From positions 60,454,769-60,518,768 of the forward strand of contig CAMZMU010000063.1 in NCBI GenBank assembly GCA_947311845.1: DNA of 64,000 nucleotides, read 5' to 3'. Under the pieces are notes generated by a model. It searched no databases. It was not told the DNA's origin and saw only the letters and a program-made list of their open reading frames with translations. Shown piece after piece: positions 22,461 to 34,442 of this stretch. Numbering within the stretch: the stretch's first letter is position 1; every line of letters starts with the position of its first letter. This DNA comes from Poa pratensis. Its lineage: Eukaryota; Streptophyta; Magnoliopsida; Poales; Poaceae. The position numbers were made by a program, and so were the translations under genes.

Positions 22461-24633
22461 ATCATGCCAGCTATGATATGTTTGATAATAAATAAAGATA
22501 GCCAAAAAGCATTAAATCAGAAAAAACAACCTCATACAGAACCTGGTATTCTTATGCAACCGGTGCACCTAGCATAAAAATGTCATGATAAATGATTGAT
22601 TCTTTTTCCAAAATAATTATGTACATCAATACAGTATGCATCCATCATGTCATAAATTTTTAATTACAGATTCAACTCATAGATCCAGAACAAGAAGACA
22701 TATAATGTTCTAACCAATAGTTAATTAAAACTAGGCTACGAAGTGAGTAAAAATAGACAACTCGAATTAGCAAAACATCATATTTTTTCTTTACTGTTAC
22801 AAGTGTTTTACGAAAACACTCTCACGGGTTTAAATGCACATCATGAGATACTTTTTACCATTTCAATTCAAAAGATCTGGCCCACCAAAATATAGTTTAT
22901 TTTCGGGGGACTTTCAAGATGCTTATTTTTTCTCACATATTGATTTGGGATTTCTACATTTCTAAGAGAATGATGTAATTGTTTTGAGAGACAAATGTAA
23001 TTTATTTGTGTGCATGTAAGCTGGTTATAACCTTAGATGCCTTTCTTAAAACCAGGTTACATCTTTCCCAAAACCTGGAGTGTGGAGATTTTATCCGATG
23101 ATTGCTAGCGTTTCTTTACAATAAAACATTTTTTTTTTTTAGAAAAGGGCAGCCCAGCCTCTGCATCAATAAAACAAATAACATTATATTTTTATCAAAT
23201 CACTCAGCAGTCCACCTTGTCGAATTTTTGTATATGAAACCGTCATATGTGCAAAATGGACCTTGTCTCTTATGAAATCCAACCCGTCATAGAATATGTT
23301 TAAGTTCCATTTTGACTCAATTTATATAAAATGCCATAATGTCAATCACCAACACACAAGCACCTCAAATAGTAAGCGATGAGGCCCAAACTTGGCTATG
23401 TGTATACTCAAGTTCAGATTAGCTAAACTTAGCTTGCTATACTAGGCTTATATTATGAAATAGAGGTAGTAGATATTAACAATCATACTTGTAAAAGAGT
23501 AGGGCGCGTGCGACGTTGTAGAGTATGTAATGTAATGTACGCACTACAAGGCAAAATATACTGAAATGGTACAAAGTGACACGTTTGGGCATATGCTATC
23601 AAAGGCATGTGCAAGAAAACAAAACGTGACAAAAGCTAATATAGTACTCTGTTCAGTTTTGTTCGCCACTCTGCAACAATGTTAGGTAACGACTTGGAGC
23701 CTCTTTGGTTCAAATTTTTTTGTAAAATATTTTTTAGAATTCTAATCCGTAAGAATTTTTTCTATAGAGTTCATTTGGTTCGAAGAAATGAATTCTTATG
23801 TGAATTTCTTTTCCTACACTAAAAACCAATAGGGTTTGTAGAAACAATTTAGACCTCTTGTAAAAACTTCTCTGTGTCTATGCTGATTAGGACTTGTAAT
23901 CTATCTTCATAGAAAACTTATGTGTTTGTCTGTGCTGCAAACTCTTCTCAGGATTCCTTGTTGCATGCTATTTTGTTCCTATGTTTTCTTATTCATGCGC
24001 TTTTCAACGTGCAAACTAAAGGGACCCTTGAACACTATCCAAACTTTCTGAATTTTTCTTTTAGTTAGGCCTTGGTTGGTTCAAAGGAAAATTGCATAAA
24101 TAAAATAGGTAAAGAAACATATCCTACAATGACACAATTTATCTGTCTGGTTCAAATGAATGGTGTAAAGGAAAAACATAGGAACAAATCCTTTGATCTC
24201 AGTTGAAATAAAAAAACGTAGGAATTTTACAAGACACTTCGGACCTTCCTATCAAATCCTTATGCACAAAGAATGAGACTGAGATCTTTAGTGGCAAAAT
24301 AGAATCTTAACTATAATTTCTCATGTGGTCTGACTTGATTCTTGTATTTTCCTATTCCATTGAACCAAACACAAGTTCACAGATTCAAGTGTTTTCGGTC
24401 ATCTGCTATGCACTTGCATTTCTGCCCTCTTTCTATTTTTGTTCATGTTTATGCTTTTTATAATCATGTGAACCAAATAAACTCTTATATTTTAGTTAGT
24501 CCGATCTCAGCAAAAGTATTATTTTACTAGATATTTTGCATCCACCTATCACACAAACTCGGTTGCACATGACAAGGTACAATTTCATTATTTTTCTAGA
24601 CAAGGTAGCTCTTGAGTGTCGTGGTAATATCTA
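22461..24633. other. AT-rich non-coding DNA with repeat debris
   Basis: No ORF with a domain was seen. At 23128-23180 a T11 run followed by AGAAAAGGGCAGCCCAGCCT and CTGCATCAATAAAAC is a reversed LINE or SINE 3' end. From about 23699 to 24490 the ends GAGCCTCTTTGGTTCA and TGTGAACCAAATAAACTCT form a weak inverted pair around a region with repeated GGTTCAAA phrases, probably an old TIR element of about 790 bp. Confidence 0.45.
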
Positions 24634-24760
24634 CTTCCTCCGTTCCGAATTATAAGATGTTTACATTTTATCAAAACGCGTTTGTTTGTTCACTCATTTC
24701 AATCCGTATATAGATCCACCTTAATTTATCTAAAATGTTGTATAATTTGGAATGGAGGGA
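24634..24760. mobile_element. Stowaway-like MITE
   Basis: CTTCCTCCGTTCCGAATTAT at the left pairs with ATAATTTGGAATGGAGGGA at the right. It is about 127 bp long, with TA next to both ends. Confidence 0.8.
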
Positions 24761-24879
24761 ATACGAGATTTCAAGGGGTGACTCGGGTGATGAAACCTTG
24801 GCTGCCACCTGAGCTCCCACCTCCACCATATTTTTCTGCTGCTGCTAGAGGACCTTCATACGGTGGCAGGGAGGACTAA

Positions 24880-25860
24880 GGGATCTCGTTTGGGAAGTTT
24901 AACGCGTAATCTGTGGCGAGCCCGATGCTTTGCGTGCAGCGGAGGGGCGGAGTAAGTAATTCTTGGCGGCGTGCGACCAATGCAATGGATCTTTGACAGC
25001 GGTTCTGCTTAGGCTGGAGGTACCGGGTTTGGAGGAGGAGGTGCGACATTTGCGAATGCATGGCTTTCGAGTGGTGCATGGGCGTGGGAACGGTGCCTCC
25101 AGGGTGGAGCCGGGAAATGTTGCGTCCTCTTGCTGCTTCGACTATGTGGTCAGAGGGGGCTTCGGTGTCGGTTAAGATGGTGACGACAACACTTGGATAT
25201 GTGGGCTTGGTGAATGGAGGCTGTGGAATCTAGAGCGGCAGGTCCACGACATTGTAGTGTTGGTGTGGTGCTATTGGGCATGTGGGCGGTGGTGCACCAC
25301 TGGTGATGCTCTAGGTGAGGGAGCTGGATTGGTGGGGTCATTGGCGGTGGCATGGCAAGTTGTCCTTGCGGCACTATGATGAAAATGGTTGTCGGGACAT
25401 TCCAGGCGAAAGTCTTTTCCAACTTTGTTAATGTCGACGACGATGGCGTCGTCATAGAGACAAGGCCCCCTCCAACCCTTGGGGTGTTACTCTCTAGGTC
25501 AAATCCTAAATCTAATTTGCTAGATCCGGATGACGTCTTTAACATTGTTACTTTCTAATCTCGCGGGCATTATTTTGGAGACGTGACTCGACTGATGCAC
25601 TTAGCTATGGCGCTTTCCGGTGGGATGCCAGCGGCATCGGGCGCCATTGACAAGCGAGTGTTGCAGGCTTGGTGGTGCGCTTCGTGGTTCTTCTTGTGTT
25701 TGGCAAGGCCCAGGCTCGTCTCTATTCGTGTTCTGACTTTCTCTTCGGCATTGAAGTCGCGACAGGTGTGGCGCTTAGTATTTGTGTGGCGCCCTCCAGT
25801 TCTAGTTTAGTTAGGTTGAGTATCTGTGTTTTTCCACGGTTACCCCTTAGTTAACCGACC
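24880..25860 (+). mobile_element. GC-rich retroposon-like block, no gene recognised
   Basis: The block has gene-like GC content but only short ORFs without domains. The closing phrase TTTTTCCACGGTTACCCCTT with AGTTAACCGACC resembles the tail region of the block at 19697-20996 (GTTTTACGTTAATTAACCGTC). It may be a member of the same non-autonomous retroposon group lacking its poly(A). Confidence 0.3.
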
Positions 25861-26790
25861 CATCTAGTCTAGCTTTCTCATAAACTGAACCAATTCTCTT
25901 TAGAATGGAATCAGCTCCATGAAAATAGGCGCATCGATATACTTAAGTACGTAAAGCAGAGTGGGTTGGTAGTGTGGAGCAGGAGCGGAATGTTGGTGCG
26001 AGCAGAGGATGCCCACTGAGCTGACACGACGACGATAGACTTGCGTGCGTTTTCAAGATGAGCTGACCCTCATCTTGGTGGTAGGGATGCTAGGCATGCT
26101 CCTGTTTTGACTTTCTAGAGGCACTGGGCAAACTAAAAAATAGTCCCTTGCAATAGTAGTATAGTAAACAAAAATCACGTGCATATATATGTATGGATTT
26201 CAATTAGGTTGAGTAACTATTTGTGTACTTAGGGGCCACCACCCCCCTCCCCCCCCGGCTCGAGATTTCTATAGGTAAAACCTTTTATGTTTCACATCTT
26301 GCTAGAAATCTCATGTATTTGACCCATTTGCTCCCTTTCAAGAAAGGAGAGGAAAAACATTATGTCCTTTCTTTTCTATAAAAAAATATCATGTTTTTAG
26401 TACCAATTTTACGATAAAGGAGCAAGGAGAGCTAAATTTATTGGAGTAAAATAGCAGGAATCATATGGTCCTTCGTGTCCTTGATTCCCTATCTGACCAT
26501 TTAAAAAAAGAGGCCGGGGAAGAAAACGCTAATGAACCACCTGATAGCCAAAACATAATCAAATAGTCAAAAGGAAAATAGTTTGAATTCCATGAGTCCA
26601 TGAGCCAGCAGCGGCAGAGAAGGAAATAAGAGTGAATAAAGGAAATAGCATAATATGACAATTTTATTTATTAGCATGCTATTTTGGGGGGCAATGAAAG
26701 AGAAGAGAGAAAGTGATAAGTACAAAAGAGAGAACGAATCCAATTGAAGCATGTGTTTTAATTGTATTGATCGAACGCTGATGTGCCCTT
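25861..26790. other. Non-coding stretch, nothing recognised
   Basis: AT-rich sequence with a C-rich tract near 26240-26256 (ACCCCCCTCCCCCCCCGG). No domain, terminal repeat or RNA gene was seen. Confidence 0.4.
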
Positions 26791-26792
26791 AG

Positions 26793-27250
26793 AGGTGGAT
26801 ATCGAGCGAGCTTGACTCGACTCGTAAATACTCGTTAGTTAACGGTTATGCTCGACTCAACTCGTTTACTTAACTTAATGAGATTGAAACCCCAACTTGG
26901 TTCGTCACAATAAATAGTCGAGTTTCTCGATAGGCTTGATAAGATTGTTAAGAAATTTGAACAACATAATAAAATCATTGTGTAGAAAGAATATAAAAAA
27001 GGTTGGTTCATCGTCGATATAGACTTTGGAGATTTTAACTTGAGTGCTCGTACATTTTTGTCCTAGAGGTTTATGGTATTCTTCATTGTAAATAATCTAC
27101 GAGCTATCGAGTAATCGCAAATTGACTCATTGAACTCGTTTCTTATCGAGCTAAAATATCAACTCTCCTAGACTCATTAGTGACCAAGTTCGAGCCGATT
27201 TTTTGAGTACTCGATAAGCTCATGAGTTTCAAGTAATATGCCCACCCTAT
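26793..27250. mobile_element. Unclassified element rich in CTCGACTCG motifs
   Basis: The ends GGTGGATATCGAGC and (reverse-complemented) GGTGGGCATATTAC are similar, suggesting short terminal inverted repeats. The interior is full of GCTCGACTCG, ACTCGTT and CTCGATAAGCT phrases in both orientations. No coding content was seen, and the superfamily is not assigned. Confidence 0.4.
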
Positions 27251-27439
27251 TTGCTCCCACGTTTCTAGACTATCATGATGGATTTAAGTGACTAATTTTT
27301 CTGATTTCATTGCTCCACGACTTTTAGGCCCACATAGTTGACTATTTGTGACATTGCTAATGAGATTTATGTTACTATACCAACATGTGCACATGGTCTG
27401 ACCCCCTAGGCAAGCGCTGAATGATCTATGCTGCTCATT

Positions 27440-28205
27440 AGGGGCGCAATTCGCGAGCTCCGCCTGAAATGTATACGTGATGGGTCAGCCCATCTGGCGT
27501 TTTTCCTTTTTCTTCTTTCTTTCTTTCTTCTCTTTTCGTTTTATTTTTTCTTTGCTTCTTTTTTCCTTTTCTGTTTTCTTTTTCTTACGTTTTTATGATT
27601 TGAAAAATGTTCAAACTGAAAAATCGTTCAGTTTAAAAAAATGTTCAAACTCAAAAATCGTTCATTTTCGAACTAAAAAATCGTTCAGTTTTAAAAAAAA
27701 TTAGATAAAAAATGTTAGATTAAAAAATGTTCAAACTCAAAAAACTTTCCGACTAAAAAAATGTTCAGATAAAAAATTGTTCAAATTCAAAATTTGTCCA
27801 GATTTAAAAATTATTCAAATTTGAAGTTTTGCTTCATATTTAAAAATTGTTCAAATTTCAAATTTGTTCATATTCAAAAATTTATATCTATTTTTTTCAT
27901 ACCCGAAATTTGTTAAATTTAAAATTTATTCATATTAAAAAATTGTTCAAATTTAAAATTTATTCATATTTAAAAATTGTTCAAATTTAAAATCTAATTA
28001 TATTGGAAAATTATTCGAATTTTTTTTTCATATTTAAAAATTGTTCAAATTTCTAAAAATAATTATTTAGATTTGAAATCCGAATTAAAAAAACAAAGCA
28101 GAAAAAAACGCTCTGCCTTTTCTGTTGGGCCGCTCCAAAGCGGCCCATAAAGGGTCTCGCTTCAGGCGGCGGAGTTGAATCGCGCCGCCTGCGGGCGGGC
28201 GCGAC
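27440..28205. mobile_element. TIR element with degenerate TTCAAA-type internal repeats
   Basis: The ends GGGGCGCAATTCGCGAGCTC plus CGCCTGAA and the reverse-complemented GCGCGATTCAACTCCGCCGC plus CTGAA form an imperfect inverted repeat. Between them is a T-rich stretch (27495-27600) and then about 25 degenerate units around AAAAATTGTTCAAATTT to 28080. The phrase CCCCCTAGGCAAGC occurs on both sides (about 27401 and 28213), which may be a long flanking duplication. It resembles non-autonomous Mutator-like elements of cereals, but that assignment is inference. Confidence 0.5.
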
Positions 28206-28584
28206 ATAGCCCTCCCCCTAGGCAAGCTGGCCCTGGGCCGTGCGCCCTTATTGCCCTGTCCTAGTGCCGGCCCTGCTCATAGTGAACATTTCATGATGCA
28301 ATCATGGGTGCATTCCTATTTCTTCACGCGCCTGTCATCGAGCTGTTTCAAGTTCATCGGCGGCCGGGGCTGATCCAAGATTCAACTGCTGTCTAGGCGT
28401 ATCGTTTGGAGAGGAACGGTGTGTGTGGTTCAGCAACTGTCACGTACTCCCTACGTAAACCCAAAGGCTTCACCAGCGCCACACATGACTGTCTCCAGGG
28501 TGGAGCAAAAGGATAAGGTAATCGGGACTCCATTGCCACGGCATGCAGCATAACCGGCCGAAGCTCTGCTCTCGACCGGACGCC

Positions 28585-29941
28585 ATGGAGAGAGCTTGCA
28601 GCCCGGCGCTGAGGCTGCTGCCGAGCCCGATCATGACGCAGCTCCCGAGCAGCAGGAACCACGGCAGAGGCAGAAGCTTTGCCGTGCACGCGCAGCTTCC
28701 AGCCGAAGAGGATTACCCCACCGAGGCACCGAAAAGGGTCCAAGTTACACAGGTGAACACTAGACAGTGGTAGGATAGCGTGGAATGCAGTTGGAATTCT
28801 AATGGCCAAGTAGCCATACTCCTTGCATGCTTCAATGCAGAGGCTTAGGAGGAGCCCGCGGAGGGGAACCGGCACGCGGCAGAGCCTCATCTCCGTTGGG
28901 ACGTCGCGCGGTGGAGGGGATCAGTGGAGCAGCGACTTCGACCTGACGCTGCGGGAGCTGAGGCTGGACGATCTGATCGAAGACGGGCAGAGCGACGCCG
29001 ACGTCCTAGTGCACCTTCTAGTACAGCAGGTAATTTAAATGCAGCGTGTGAGATCTCAAGTACATAGGTGTGCAAGTGAGCAAGAGCAACTGACCGATAG
29101 CTGTGAGTTCTTCATCTGAATTTCAGCATAGTCAGTTCGGAATGTCAATAAAAGGGCGAGTCGTCACTTCGTTCGGCAAAATTTGTGATTCCTGCTCCAC
29201 CCCCTACTGCACAAAGGTATTTCAGAGTACTTCACTTGGATCATTCCATGTTCCATGAAAATATGGAACAATTGGAAACTTTTCATCGAATTTAACTGAA
29301 AGCATGAGATCTTGGATCGTTCGGTTTCGCGATGTGGACAGAAACTTTAGTCAACTTGGTGTTTTGCAGATTGACGAGCACTTCGATATTACGGTGCTGT
29401 CTTCCTCCAGGAAAGATCACAGTGGGATGCCTGAAATCGGAGAATACGATCCATCAGTACGTGTTACGATGCTGGCCGCGGACTGACAGTGCATTCTCTT
29501 CGTTCTCAACTTCTGACTGAACTTAATTCAACGTCTTACCATTTCCGCTTTTAGAGTAGGTCATCTCTGTGAAGCCAGGAACCGAAATCGATATCGACTC
29601 AGCAATCCAAGAGACAATACGATTAGCAGCCTCAGCCAAGGTCTGTACTTACATCATGTCATGTTCATTGTGGACAGACGACCTCTCTCTTACTAATTAT
29701 TATCTGGATATCATGCAGAGTTCGTGCTCAGAGGCGTGTGAAAAGTCCACTGTCGTATGGAAATGTATGTACTAATTAAGACGAGCTCCAGCTATTTTGC
29801 ATTTCTTGTTTTTAGATCGCTGTAACAGATTACTACTTGTCTTGTGAATGCACAGCTGGTGGCAACAAGAAGAGAAGATACAGCCAAAGTTGGTCAAAAC
29901 TTCTTGATCTAAAGAAAACTCTGGATAAAGCGCCTAGCTGA
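28585..29941 (+). CDS. YCED homolog (DUF177), chloroplast 23S rRNA accumulation protein
   Basis: DUF177/YceD proteins are needed for large-subunit rRNA accumulation; plant homologs are chloroplast proteins. Seven exons join cleanly: 28585-28752, 28841-29029, 29127-29216, 29370-29456, 29560-29640, 29719-29764, 29856-29941, all with GT-AG introns and matching phases, giving 248 residues. Residues 1-40 are basic and Ser/Leu-rich (MERACSPALRLLPSPIMTQL), as in a transit peptide. The core has SIKGRVVTSFGKICDSCSTP with a Cys-rich CDSCSTPYC near residue 145, then LPEIGEYDPSV-type residues (MPEIGEYDPS), KPGTEIDIDSAIQETIRL and CSEACEKS, ending in RYSQSWSKLLDLKKTLDK. The match is closest to the plant YCED homolog 2 type. 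An upstream in-frame ATG at 28543 would add 14 residues; I prefer 28585 because the transit-like sequence starts there. No defects were seen. Confidence 0.88.
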
Positions 29942-31317
29942 ATCACCAGTTCAGCACACAAGATGACTTATGGATGGAGGTATGGAGCCTCTTGCTGCCT
30001 TGCAAGAAGATGGCTCTCTGATATGAATGCTGTAGTGCTATATATATCTTACAAAAACTCATGTGACCGAATGATTGATCAATGGACCTTGTTATCCAGT
30101 GATTGCTCATGTCCATAACAGTTAACTGTATTCTCATAGACATTGTGAACATAAGCGTGTCTTCAAATTTATTTCCTCTAGAGAAGAAGATATGAAGTTA
30201 TTGCAATAGTAGGGGCTTGTTCCTCATGATTGCTGTTTTTTCAAAAGATTATTATGCATTCATTTCGGAGAAACGTGTGTTCTAATTCCCGGTCACACAA
30301 TCAATATACTCACATTTTTGGAGCAAAATCAAGATAGTATCCCTTAAAAAAATTAATCACGATAATACTCGGATCAAGTGGTAAGAACCCTCAATATGAG
30401 GTAGAGAAAACCCTAGAGAGGCGATCTTCTTGGCGCACCGCACCATCACTCCTCATCCGCCAATAGATTGCCGCCCCTCCTCCCTCGTCGGCTTCGCCAG
30501 TGTAGGAGTGCAGGGCCTCGATCTACCGGATGAAGTTCTATTTTCCCGTTTTGGAGCTTTTAGTATGTCTCTGCAGTGGCGCTTCGTTAGTTGTGCAGCG
30601 ATGTCAGTTGCGATGATGCCGATGGCTCGTTGGAGTAAAATCTTGCCGGTTTCTCTAGACAGCGAGGTTAGGGCCTGTAGGGGTTGTTAACACGACAACA
30701 ATGACTTTCCTGGTCCTCCGAGACCTCCTCTTCGTCATGTTGGTGCTTCTTTCGGTGTTGGCGTGAGGTATGTGATTTTTTTGGGTTTAGATCTTGGATC
30801 TTCCACAACAACAACTTCGACAGTTTCTTATGTAGATTACTGGTCCGTCAGGGTCATGTCCTTTATTACTTCACTTCCACCAACAACAGTGACATGCTGA
30901 CTCCGGCACCGGCGATGGAGGAGCAGCACCCGTGGAAGGACAATATGTTTATCTCTAAAAAGGGGGATTTCTAAGTCTTGCGGATTTAGACAACTAATCT
31001 CTCTCAGTTGCACAAAGTGTATCTCATGTACATCTCTGGTTTTGGCATGAATCACGATGTAAATCTGAAGACTAAGAAGTCGTCTTAGAATTAACTAAAT
31101 CTTCACATAGTTGCAAACCATGTGCAATTAACAAATCAACACAATCACGATACAAAATCCAACGGCTAAGGAATTGACTGAGATTTAGTTAATTCTCGGT
31201 CAAGACTAAGAATTAGCAAAATCGTAAAAAAAAAGTGGAAGAATACGTTCGGCTCCCGAGGAATCGCGATTCCTTTTCTGATGGTTTGATCAGTAGTCTT
31301 TTTTGAAAACAAAAATT
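29942..31317. other. YCED 3' flank and repeat debris
   Basis: From 29942 to about 30180 lies the likely 3' untranslated region. From 30420 to 30750 there is a GC-richer block (CATCACTCCTCATCCGCC onward) without a recognisable product, similar in texture to the retroposons elsewhere in the window. No gene was recognised. Confidence 0.4.
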
Positions 31318-31412
31318 CTCCCTCTGATTTCAAATAATTGTCGTGGGTTAAATTATGAGTTGTACATGGATAGTTCTTTTTTTTCATGACGGTTAAAGTG
31401 GACCGGAGGGAG
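31318..31412. mobile_element. Diverged Stowaway-like MITE
   Basis: CTCCCTCTGATTTCAAATAA at the left and GACCGGAGGGAG at the right give the characteristic CTCCCTC ends. It is about 95 bp and diverged. Confidence 0.5.
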
Positions 31413-31839
31413 TAATCGGATAGAGTGCAGAAGCTGAAACGTAAGAAGCGGGTATCGCTATATGAAGGGTTCACTTCGGAAAGGTCGAATTGGGTAGCGA
31501 GATGGTTTATACGTAAGACACGTGGCCAGCAGAGGAGGCAGCAAAATCAAACTTCGCTACGTGTAGCCAGTGGCGAACACGCGAAGCCCCCGCGTACTCC
31601 CGAGCCCCCCCCTCCCCCCGGCATACATCGCAACGATCGGTTGCTGCAGTACCGCGTACGGTCCTTGCTCCTTACGTCCAGCTTTGATCGTTGGTCACGG
31701 TCCTTGCTCCTGATTGGATGAAAGTACAAAATTAGTACGATAGTACACAGGAATTGTTCCGACGTAGCAGTACAAATTTTGATTAAATAGTAAAATTTAA
31801 TAATATCTTGACCGGGGTATATTTGGTTGTTGAGCGTAT

Positions 31840-32245
31840 TCTTCACGACGTACAACTACACAGATACAGTCTGTACAACTATATAGACACATTTTATACA
31901 ACTACACATACACATATTGTACAACTACGTAGACACAGATTGTACAACTAACACGTTGTACAACTATACAGAAACAGGTTGTACAACTAATAGGTTATAC
32001 AACTACGCAGACATAGATTGTACAACTAACACATTGTACAACTACACAGAAACAGATTGTACAACTACACAGAAATATGTTGTACAACTAACAGGTTGTA
32101 CAAATATACAGGACGAGTACAAACTACACAGATACAGTTTGTACAACTACACAGAAAACAAAGTACAAAGTACGCAGACCAGAAAATACAAAAGTAAACA
32201 AAAGTGGGAGTACAAAGTACACAAAACATGATGTACATACTATGC
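31840..32245. repeat. TACAACTA-type minisatellite array 1
   Basis: About 15 degenerate units of the form TTGTACAACTACACAGA, with irregular spacing of roughly 20-30 bp. Several unit variants (AACAGG, ACGCAG, ATACAG) interleave. It is followed by a 150-bp phrase (AAGTTCGTCGAAACGTATCG onward) that recurs after array 2. Confidence 0.8.
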
Positions 32246-32560
32246 ATAACCGGAAGTACAAAAAAAAAGTTCGTCGAAACGTATCGACATGTGATCTAGT
32301 TTTGAAGATCTCGACCCGAGTAGCTCAAAAGTGAAAACGGTTTGTAATTCGAATAAACGATTCTCAAAATATTTTGTTTCCAAGATTCGGATTTGAAAAA
32401 TAAAAGGCAAACAGGGAAATCTGTATGCCCACGTACGTACGCATTCCCCTTTCTCTCTCATACTCTTCTATTTTTAATCTAATTGTGCCACTTGGCAGAC
32501 ATGCACACAACCAAAATTAGAACATGTGAGGAGAAGACGACACTTGTCACGATTAGAACG

Positions 32561-33186
32561 ATGGTGTAGTTCCCTTTACAAAGAGAACCCTTTTTTATAG
32601 TGATTGCCGTAAGAAGCCAGTCTCCGTCATCTTCAAGGCCCAAATAAACAGGCCCATCACATCAACCTCTCTGCGGCCAGGCGGCAGCTGGCGCCCGACC
32701 GACAGACCACCACGATGCGGGTACAACTAAAAAAAGGTTTCCTTTTGAAAGGGCACCGGAGAGACAGCAGCACGCCATGTGGAGGGTTATTATGTGGCGA
32801 AATCGAATTTGTTTACCGCCTAACGGGACGGCAGCGCGCGCGTGCGGAGCGAGCTGATCCTGCCCGCGAATCCATGGTGTAGTTCCCTTTACAAAGAGAA
32901 CCCTTTTTTATAGTGATTGCCGTAAGAAGCCAGTCTCCGTCATCTTCAAGGCCCAAATAAACAGGCCCATCACATCAACCTCTCTGCGGCCAGGCGGCAG
33001 CTGGCGCCCGACCGACAGACCACCACGATGCGGGTACAACTAAAAAAAGGTTTCCTTTTGAAAGGGCACCGGAGAGACAGCAGCACGCCATGTGGAGGGT
33101 TATTATGTGGCGAAATCGAATTTGTTTACCGCCTAACGGGACGGCAGCGCGCGCGTGCGGAGCGAGCTGATCCTGCCCGCGAATCC
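32561..33186. repeat. Perfect 313-bp tandem duplication
   Basis: 32561-32873 and 32874-33186 appear identical base for base on reading. Each copy starts ATGGTGTAGTTCCC and ends CCCGCGAATCC. A small ORF (VQLKKGFLLKGHRRDS) occurs in both but matches nothing I know. Either a very recent duplication or an assembly artefact. Confidence 0.9.
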
Positions 33187-33369
33187 ATCGTTGTACTTTC
33201 CAATCCCACGAGTGCACGTACATGAGCTAGCCTCCGTAGTAGCCCCCCGCAAGTGCACGTACAGGAGCAGGAGCTGGCCTCCGCGCGTACGCCGTAGCGC
33301 GGTGTACCAATCTGAAGCATCAACATCTACTCGTTGTACACTCAACACATGGCGGGAAGTACAAGCAAT

Positions 33370-33815
33370 TTTATAGCACGGTTGTACAAAACAGATAGAG
33401 AACAGTGTACAAATTAGATAAAATATGAGTACAAATTACAAAGAAAATATGATGTACAAATTACACAAAACTAGTAGTACGGGACATTCATAGGACGATG
33501 TACAAATATACAGGCACATGTTGTACAACTAACAGGTTGTACAACTACACAGACACAAGTTGTACAACTATATAAACACATGTTGTACAACTAGACGGTC
33601 ACAGGTTGTACAGCTACATAGACACATGTTGTACAACTAGACAGACACAGGTTGTACAGACACTTGTATAACTAGACAAACACAACTTGTACAGACACAG
33701 GTTGTACAACTATATAGACACATGTTGTACAACTACGCAACCACAGTTTGTACAAACACAAGTTGTGCAACTACACAGACACAGGTTGTACAACTATACA
33801 TAATTGGTTGTACAA
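33370..33815. repeat. TACAACTA-type minisatellite array 2
   Basis: The same unit family as array 1 (TTGTACAACTACACAGACAC). It is followed by the same 150-bp block (AGATCTCGACGCGAGGAGCT, AAAGTGAAAACGGTTCG) and a shared ACACTTGTCACGAT, so arrays 1 and 2 are ends of a larger, older duplication with a spacing of about 1.55 kb. Confidence 0.8.
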
Positions 33816-34442
33816 AAAAAAGTTCGCCGAAACCTATCAACATGAGATCTAGTTTTAAAGATCTCGACGCGAGGAGCTCAAAAGTGAAAACGGTTCGTAA
33901 TTCGGATAAACGCTTCTTAAGATATTTCGTTTTTAAAAAACGAATCTCGAAATAAATGTGGTACAAACATGGGCGGGGAGAAGAGAAGAAAACCCACCAA
34001 AATTCTCTCATGCTGCCACTTGTCACACATGTAAGTACCCACGGGAACCGCGTAAAAGGAGAAGCTGACACTTGTCACGATCACAACGCGCGCTGGTTTA
34101 CCTTCGCGAAGGGAATCTTCGGTCGGAGCCGGGGGCGACGCAGAGGCAACATTTCCCCGGAGGAGCCGATAGATCCCACCGGCTGGAGCCCGGTTCCATC
34201 TCTCCGCCGACGCTCACCAATCCAGCTGTAGCGGATTGGGGAACTAGAGGCTTCTGGATTAAAGGCTGACTGACAGAGGAACATGAGGCGCACGGGGCAG
34301 AGAGATCGAACTCGAGGAGAAGGAAGTACGCTGCTCTATCATCCTCCATCTTTTGTTTAAGTGCTGCTTCCCGTTGTTTGCAAGTGCGGAGAGTAGCCTC
34401 GAGATGCAAGTGCCATACTTTGTTCAAACCTAATTAGTACAT

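Noticed and set aside
24880..25860. A host gene in the GC-rich block
   Set aside because: Only short frames in different phases, no splice-consistent model, and a tail like the neighbouring retroposons.
31840..33815. Regularly repeated TACAACTA units resembling a CRISPR-like array
   Set aside because: Units are degenerate, spacing is irregular, there are no unique uniform spacers or cas genes, and the context is a plant nuclear genome. It is a minisatellite.
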